From Kappaphycus alvarezii (Eukaryota > Rhodophyta > Florideophyceae > Gigartinales > Solieriaceae), in NCBI GenBank assembly GCA_002205965.3, contig NADL03000568.1, positions 1 through 64,000 of the forward strand: a stretch of 64,000 nucleotides of DNA. Reading direction: 5' to 3'. Shown piece after piece: positions 58,405-64,000 of the stretch. A program made the position numbers and the translations under genes. Position 1 is the stretch's first letter; each line of letters opens with the position of its first letter. The notes beneath the pieces are model-generated. The model worked only from the letters and a program-made list of their open reading frames with translations, was not told the origin of the DNA and did not search any database.

Positions 58405-59794
58405 ATGACTGCCGCCTTCGAAACTCTGAAAGAGAAGCTTACTTCTCCGCCGGTGCTAGCCTTCCCGGACTTCGAGTCCCCCTTCATCGTGGAAACCGAC
58501 GCTTCTAATTTCGCCGTTGGGGCAGTCCTGGTCCAGAAAAAGGAAGATGTCAAGATTCATCCCGGGCAGTGCGCAAGCCGGAAGATGAACTCAGCAGAGC
58601 GTAACTATTCCGCCTGCGAGAGGGAGGCCCTCGCCTTTATTTTCGCTGAAAGGAAATGCAGAGTGTATCTGTTATCAACGGAGCCCTTCGAGCTCATTAC
58701 CGACCATCAAGCCCTTCTTTATGCATTCAAGAAAAACGACATTCACGGAAGGCTGGCGCAATGGATGGAATTCCTTGCAGAGTATGAATTCGAGGTCGAA
58801 TACAGGCCAGTTACGGGAAACGGAGCAGCTGATTTTCTTTCGCGTGTAGTACCTACCGGTCCGTATCCTGCCTCCAGACCTGATGAAAGAGACTTAGTTG
58901 CGGCGCTGGAATCTGCCACTACCGAAGAGAATCCCATGATCGAGCCTTTCCTCCTCGACGTCGCACATCAATTGCAAGGTTTGAAGATCCGAGTTAATGA
59001 TGAAGAGAAACGTCGTTCGGTCAAGCTTATGGCTAAAATCTTCGTGATGTGGGAAGGAAAGCTTCTTAGACGAACCAGAAACAGGCTAAGATCTGTACCG
59101 TTTATGAAGGACAGGGTCGCGATATTGAAGACCTTTCACGACGATATCGGACATTGGGATGAAGAGACGACGAAGAAATTTGTCATAGACCGTTATTGGT
59201 GGCCGCAGATGCACCAAGACGTTCACAACTATGTGAAAAGTTGTGAGGGGTGCCAGAAGACGAGAACCGTCCCGCCGTACCGTACGACTTTGAATGTCCC
59301 ATTGAAAAATATCTTCGAAACTTATTCGATCTATTTCGCGGGACCTCTGCCTATATCAAACGCCGGAAAGGAGTATCTTCTCATCGCCGTCGAACATTTG
59401 ACAGGTTTGCCAATCGCAGTTGCCACCAAAGACTCGTCGGCTGCAACTGTCTCGCAGTTCATCGAGAGTGAACTTATGCACCTTTTTGGTCCCCCGAAGA
59501 CCATTACCAGCGACAACGCTGGGTGCTTCACAGCTGCCGCCGTCGCTGACTTCATGAAGAAACATGAAATTACCTGGACTGCTGTTCTCGCGTATGCTCC
59601 CGTGTATAATGGTAGAGCCGAAACGATGGTACGAACCATCAACACAGCCGTGAAGAAGATGGTTTTCGGCCAAGGTATAGATTGAGAAGAGTGTTTGCCT
59701 CGTGTCTTGTACGGATACCGCCGCTGTCTTCTTTCCGCGGGAGCTTCGCCGTTCGAACTGATGTTCGGAGTAGTTCCGCGCATGAGTCTGTACT
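58405..59794 (+). pseudogene. gypsy G RNase H and integrase
   Basis: The 426-codon frame starts with LTSPPVLAFPDFESPFIVET, then DASNFAVGAVLVQKKED (RNase H D), SACEREALAFIFAERKCRVY and ELITDHQALLYAF, and ends that domain at GNGAADFLSR. The integrase zinc region follows: HDDIGHWDEETTKKFVIDRY, then WWPQMHQDVH and CEGCQ. In the core, YSIYFAGPLP has tyrosine for the first aspartate, ITSDNAGCF keeps the second and YNGRAETMVRTI keeps the glutamate. A TGA after GQGID (tryptophan expected) ends the frame at 59,685, but ECLPRVLYGYRRCLLSAGAS and FELMFGVVPRMSLY continue in frame to 59,794. Confidence 0.92.
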
Positions 59795-59796
59795 AA

Positions 59797-60450
59797 TATG
59801 GCCCTTGAGGACCACGCACCAGGTGGTTAGTTTCGGAAGCTGGCGCTTCCGCGGGAGACCAGTCTAGGAGGCCTAGACAGCTACGTGGTAATAGCGGGGT
59901 AGAGCGACGTAGGTCGCGCTCGATAGGCGTAGGAGGATTCCCTACGGTCCTCCAGGATCTTTCTCTGGGGAATGAAGGATGGGAAAACGGTGGGTAAAGG
60001 ATAGGAGGGTAGACAGTCCTTCTCCGGGACTGGCCAAGTAAAATGGTAGCCACGAATACTCCGGCCGCGCGGTGAAGGGGTAGCGCCAACTACTCCGGCC
60101 GCACGCTAAAAGGGTCTAGCTATGGTGATCCTTGCAGCGCTAGGATTGCCGGTCAAAAACTAGGAGTCCTAGTTAAGGTTGAACTTCCGGACTACTCCGG
60201 TCACGGAAATAAAAAGGTAACTTTGGCTCGGGGGGGAGGTTTGTTTTTGGTTTACTGTGGACGGCCTAGGGTGGTGACACCCTAAGTAGTGTAGGACGGC
60301 GCCACCAAGTGTGGCACTGTCAGCTAGACTAGTCTTACAGTAAATACTAAAATAAAGGAATAATTGGGGAATTAAAAGTAATTGCAAAGCAACTACACGT
60401 GGCCCTACTGGCCCGGGACAGGATAGCCTGTCCTTAGTTGTAGGTAGCTT
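59797..60450. mobile_element. insertion in gypsy G integrase, solo-LTR-like
   Basis: The pol frame stops making sense after PRMSLY and resumes about 650 bases later. The inserted DNA has no coding motif. It contains ACTACTCCGGCCGC-type words three times (about 60,055, 60,090 and 60,187), A/T-rich runs near 60,340-60,375, and GGGACAGGATAGCCTGTCC, a palindromic stretch, near its right end. Length and content fit a solo LTR or small nonautonomous element. I could not establish its exact ends or a target duplication. Confidence 0.5.
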
Positions 60451-60855
60451 ATGCGCGCGCGAAAAATAACGGCCAGGTCCCCACAGAGTCCATCTGACCT
60501 CGTCGCGTTGATGGACTGCGCTTCCGATACACATCGCAAGTTGGAACTTCAGGCCTCCTCTGCCCTTCGAGCTCAGCGTCGAGAAGAACAGATGCATAGG
60601 ATGTGTGATTCGACCTCTGTAGAGCTTCGCATGTTCAACGTGGGGGATTGGGTTCTAGAGGCACAACGCCAGGCGTTAACTTCGGCCGCTAAGTGGCTTG
60701 CCCTCCGTTCTCGCTATTACGTGCCTTGTCGCGTTTGGAAAGTTGCTCATCCCCGATACTGGCTCATCTCGTACGGGAGTCAACAATCCCGCCGCGCCAT
60801 GCACGCAAGGATACTAGTTCCTTTTGTCTTGCGCTCGAGCCACCTGAAGGCTTAG
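60451..60855 (+). pseudogene. gypsy G integrase C-terminal part
   Basis: The frame resumes with RARKITARSPQSPSDLVALM, a helical region (HRKLELQASSALRAQRREEQ) and an SH3-like GPY/F-type domain: RMFNVGDWVLEAQRQALT, WLALRSRYYVPCRVWKV and YWLISYGSQQSRRAMHARIL. It ends at 60,855 with a stop, as gypsy pol does before the 3' LTR. This tail normally binds DNA and targets integration. It is continuous with the part left of the insertion. Confidence 0.8.
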
Positions 60856-61610
60856 TAACACTTGATTGAGCCGTGATATCCATCGTTCGTCCCTTTCTTT
60901 AATGCTCTTTACGTCTTTCTCTTTTCGTTTTTGAGAAATAAGCAGCCATATGGAATCTTAATTTGCTTCTCCGAGCGATAAAGCCCGACTCTGGACTCTT
61001 CTTCACCCTCGCAAAGTGTTATCTTCTCACCCCGCACTCCTCAACTGCACCACAGGTTCCCAAGCTTGGTTCTTCGCACAGTTAATCTTTCCTTCGATCG
61101 CCTTCCCGCTTTTTCTAACCGCTTTCTGTCTCCTATGCGCCATCCTACTAACCCACAAGTGGTTTGGGGAGGACAATATCACCGGATTCCTTCGCCTCTA
61201 CACGCTCAAGGAATGGACCAGTCGCGGAGGCTTTCTCTGACCTAAATAGACACTGAGCTTCGAGGCGAAGGCGGTGCGCAGGATAGAATGGAAGCTTCTG
61301 GTGATACAAGGCCTCAAGAGTTGATTGCTTTGTGCTTGGTTGCGGGCAAGAAGGAAAACGAGCGTGTTGCAGTCCGGAAGGGGGGTTCCAGGTGTGTGCG
61401 AGGGTAAGCAAGGGTCTGCCGACCTCTATCGTGAGCTGGCCGAGCTCACTGTATACTGCACCCGGGTTGCAGTTTGAGGACGGGGTGGTGTTGATAGCAG
61501 TGGCTGGAAGGTGATTTTTATATGTTTCTAGTACTATATATGACGGTTTTTTAGGGTAACGTATTGTACTTTCTATCTTGTTACCTTGCAGTTTTAATCA
61601 TTTTTTAAGG
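60856..61610. other. possible gypsy G 3' flank, no gene recognised
   Basis: The sequence after pol should contain a polypurine tract and an LTR, but no second copy of any part of it was found left of 57.2 kb, so the LTR could not be defined. The 61,016-61,240 frame is hydrophobic but shows no known motif. Confidence 0.4.
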
Positions 61611-61615
61611 TCGAG

Positions 61616-61646
61616 TACAGTAGTGTACAGTAAGCACACTACTGTA
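61616..61646. repeat. TACAGTAGTGT inverted repeat
   Basis: TACAGTAGTGT (61,616-61,626) pairs exactly with 61,636-61,646 across nine bases. It is a member of the TACAGTAC-type palindromes. Confidence 0.85.
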
Positions 61647-61661
61647 CCGACAAACCTCCGC

Positions 61662-61710
61662 CACAACCGCTCGGGTGTCGGTTATATAGGTAGCACCCGA
61701 GTCGGTTGTG
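61662..61710. repeat. CACAACCG hairpin
   Basis: CACAACCGCTCGGGTG pairs with CACCCGAGTCGGTTGTG (61,694-61,710) with one unpaired base; the spacer is 16 bases and contains TATATA. Confidence 0.85.
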
Positions 61711-61719
61711 CCACTCTGA

Positions 61720-62300
61720 GGGGGAAGCGTCACCTATCGACCCCTCCCCTACACTTAAAACCTACTCTATCTTGTCTTCTTGTGACTTTACACTGTAATG
61801 CTCAATGGCACACTTCCGTTTTGGACGCAGTGTTGCACACCTTTGCACGTTAAATATCTGTGATCTCCGCCTCTCCTTCGCCGACCTAAAAGACATCATC
61901 GAGAAGTCTTACTACGTCCGATTCCGTCGAATCCGTAGTTCCGCTCACGCCATAGCGTCGGCCCTTCTTTGCTCCTTATCCCTCGAGTAAAAGTTTTATT
62001 TTGTTGTCCATCTACATCTACTGTTGGTAATTAAGGTTGATTGTACAACTTTACAACAGTACCTCAACGAGGCGGATAACACGACACTTCTTCCCTACAA
62101 TCCCCTTTTCACCCCCATCACAGTGCACGTACAGTAACACGGCGGCGGTCACACTACATTACAGTAAACTACAACTGTACTGTAGTCACTTTGTTGGACG
62201 GTCCCTTCAGCCGGACCCGGCTTGCCCCTTCTGGGCCACATTTTGTACAATACCTAGCGCCGCACAGAAGCGGTCTCCAACATTCCCGACGGTACATTTC
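61720..62300. other. no recognisable gene; further TACAGT words
   Basis: CGTACAGTAACAC, ATTACAGTAAACTACAACTG and TACTGTAGTCAC occur between 62,126 and 62,190. No protein family was recognised in the frames here. Confidence 0.4.
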
Positions 62301-62305
62301 AATTA

Positions 62306-62350
62306 CAGAATGTTAATTTTACAGTACTGCACTGTAAAATAAACATTCTG
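62306..62350. repeat. 20-bp hairpin before the RT fragment
   Basis: CAGAATGTTAATTTTACAGT (62,306-62,325) pairs with 62,331-62,350 with one mismatch; the spacer is ACTGC. It lies about 50 bases left of the non-LTR RT sequence. Confidence 0.9.
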
Positions 62351-62399
62351 GTAGAGCAGAAACGGGAAATGGCGACCTTATATTACTAAAATGCACTAA

Positions 62400-64000
62400 C
62401 TTGGCGTGGGCGTTAAAAGTAGGGTTGAGGCCTTTGTTCACACCGTCCGTCGCCTGACGCAAAACACCAAGTTCCGGGACCCCGTATTGATCAAAGTCGA
62501 TGCCCACAATGCTTTCAATAGCATCTCTCAACAACGCATTCTTGATGCCGTTCTGAACTTTGCACCGGGCATCGCGCGATGGGTTCACCACTGCCATGGG
62601 GATACCTCTTTTCTCTCATTCGGTTCATTCTCCGTACTACACGCTGATGGCACTCAACACGGGGATCCGTTGGGGGCTCTGCTTTTCGCTCTCGCTCTCC
62701 ATCCTCTCGTTCTCAAGTTCCAGGAGCAATTCCGGCCCCTGCTCAACGCTTGGTATGCCGACGATGGGAACTTGGTCGTTCCCCGCTCGCAGGCCCTCGC
62801 GGCTTTGCAATTCTTCCAGGGTTAGGGACAAGCCATCGGTTTCGCATTGAATATCACCAAAACCCACGTCTACGGCCTCTCCTATAATCCTTCTCCCCTC
62901 GATCCTCCCTGCCCCTTCTCCACGCCCGATGGCTTTACCGTTCTCGGCTCTCCCATTGGTTCCGATTCCTGCGCCAGCGCCGCATTCGACACCGGTCAAG
63001 CTGCACTCGATCGCATCTTTGCCTGTCTTTAGTCCTTCGATGACGCCCAGATGGCCTACCACTTGCACCGTTTCGGCGCGAGCGCCTGTAAGGTTATTTA
63101 TCTGCTGCGGACTCTCTCCCCCCACCAATCTACGCCTTTGGCCGTCAGCTTTGACCGGAAGCAGCGGGAGGCTTTCGCACAGATTCATGGTCCTTGCACC
63201 GACTCCGAATGGGAGCAAGCCTGCCTTCCTACTTCCTACGGTGGTCTCGGCATTCCTCTCGCTTCTTCACTCCCTGAGTCCGCTTATGCGGCTTCGATGA
63301 TTGATGTTTTCAGCCGTTTCTCAGATCTGCTCTCCTTCGCGGGAGACCTACACCTGGAGGAAGTGCCTCGGGCCGCGATCTCTTCATTATCTACCCGTTA
63401 TCCAGATCTTTCTGCTTCCCTTTCGCCCACTTCTCTGTTTCAGCGATGTCAAACGCCGGTCCCCGGCGATCGGCTCCAGTCTTCTATCTCGTCTGAGCTT
63501 CACAGTTCGACGTTTGATCGGATCTTCCGTTCATCCTCTGACCGCGACAGATCTCGCCTCCTATCCGTCCGTGAGTCGTCCTCCTGTTCCGCGTTCTCAA
63601 CTTTACCGCACCCTCACCGCGGCACCTATCTGTCCTCGCAAGCCTGGATAGTGGCTGTCTCTCTACGCCTCGGCCGCGCGATTTTCTCTGGTCATGATCG
63701 ATGTCCGGTATGTGCTCGCCGTTCCAACGACATCGCCCCGTTGCTCGATCCCCTGGGCAAACATGCCCTCACCTGTAAGTACGACGATGGGCAGACTCGT
63801 TGCCATAATGTCTTGCGCAACGCTCTCCATCGTAACTGTAAGGAGCTCGGAATTTCTGCCCTTCTTGAACATCTGCTTCCTCCCCTTCCCCCTTCGTCCT
63901 CTCCCTCGTCCGCCCTTCGCATAGATCTTTATATCCCTGGCGCATACGGCCTCGACCCGAAGGATATCGCTTTGGATGTCACCGTTGCCCATCCACAGGT
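62400..64000 (+). pseudogene. non-LTR retrotransposon reverse transcriptase, 5'-truncated, runs off the window
   Basis: One frame stays readable to the window edge with only two TAG codons (62,823 and 63,030). It reads RVEAFVHTVRRLTQNTKF, then VLIKVDAHNAFNSISQQRIL (first catalytic aspartate), FSVLHADGTQHGDPLGALLF, NAWYADDGNLVV (intact Y-A-DD box), GFALNITKTHVYGLS (thumb entry), SFDDAQMAYHLHRFGASACK, PTSYGGLGIPLASSLPESAY, a C-terminal cysteine cluster (DRCPVCARRSNDIAPLLDPL with GKHALTC, a C-C-H-C knuckle) and finally IALDVTVAHPQ. The sequence upstream of the RT core is missing, as is usual for this element type. The right end lies outside the window. Apart from two stops it is well preserved. 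Confidence 0.88.

Noticed and set aside
61016..61240. Hydrophobic 74-codon frame as an env-like gene of gypsy G
   Set aside because: Too short, no signal-peptide or glycoprotein pattern, and the region is expected to be LTR.
53071..63032. TAA and TAG read as glutamine (altered genetic code)
   Set aside because: Other stops replace tryptophan, arginine or leucine, and TGA is used too; ordinary decay explains all of them.

Overview
The window looks like repeat-rich nuclear DNA of a eukaryote. It is almost entirely transposable elements at different stages of decay, and I could not recognise a single cellular housekeeping gene, rRNA or tRNA. The superfamilies are Ty1/copia (at least six elements or relics), Ty3/gypsy (two), a non-LTR retrotransposon type (three fragments), a hAT DNA transposon and a Harbinger-like DDE transposase. 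The protein types resemble those I associate with oomycetes, fungi and algae, but the sequence does not let me name the organism.

Layout. 0-13 kb: old, AT-rich ground holding two non-LTR reverse transcriptase (RT) scraps (1.38-1.63 and 4.46-5.28 kb), a DDE transposase pseudogene (5.8-6.9 kb, minus) and a decayed gypsy pol (8.1-11.3 kb, minus). 13.8-18.4 kb: a decayed copia element (D, plus). 18.7-23.1 kb: a hAT transposase pseudogene between arrays of short repeats and palindromes. 23.7 kb: a solo LTR related to element D. 24-29 kb: mostly unrecognised. 29.5-36.8 kb: copia A, with a clean LTR pair and a TAAAA target duplication, carrying an antisense open frame between RNase H and the 3' LTR. 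38.3-41.4 kb: a copia-type gag-PR-IN relic (E, minus). 41.7-48.6 kb: copia C (plus), split by copia F (43.68-47.47 kb, minus). 48.65-56.3 kb: a relic of the copia A type (A2, plus), split by the young copia B (50,242-55,774, minus; 513-bp LTRs with 3 differences; target duplication CCTTT). 57.2-60.9 kb: a fairly intact gypsy pol (G, plus) with a 0.65-kb insertion. 61.6-62.4 kb: hairpins. 62.4 kb to the edge: a non-LTR RT whose 3' end lies outside the window.

The elements are parasites nested in one another rather than a cooperating gene set. The two nestings can be read at codon level: the reading frame of A2 resumes on the far side of B, and that of C resumes on the far side of F. Relative ages follow: B is very young, A is older (LTRs about 90% identical by eye), and the rest are relics.

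The signals most worth following are (1) the antisense frame of about 415 codons in copia A, broken by only three stop codons, with a possible decayed counterpart beside A2; (2) TACAGTAC-type palindromes, two of which lie at the edges of non-LTR RT fragments; and (3) a dispersed repeat edge with a C-rich end that recurs many times in the first 25 kb.
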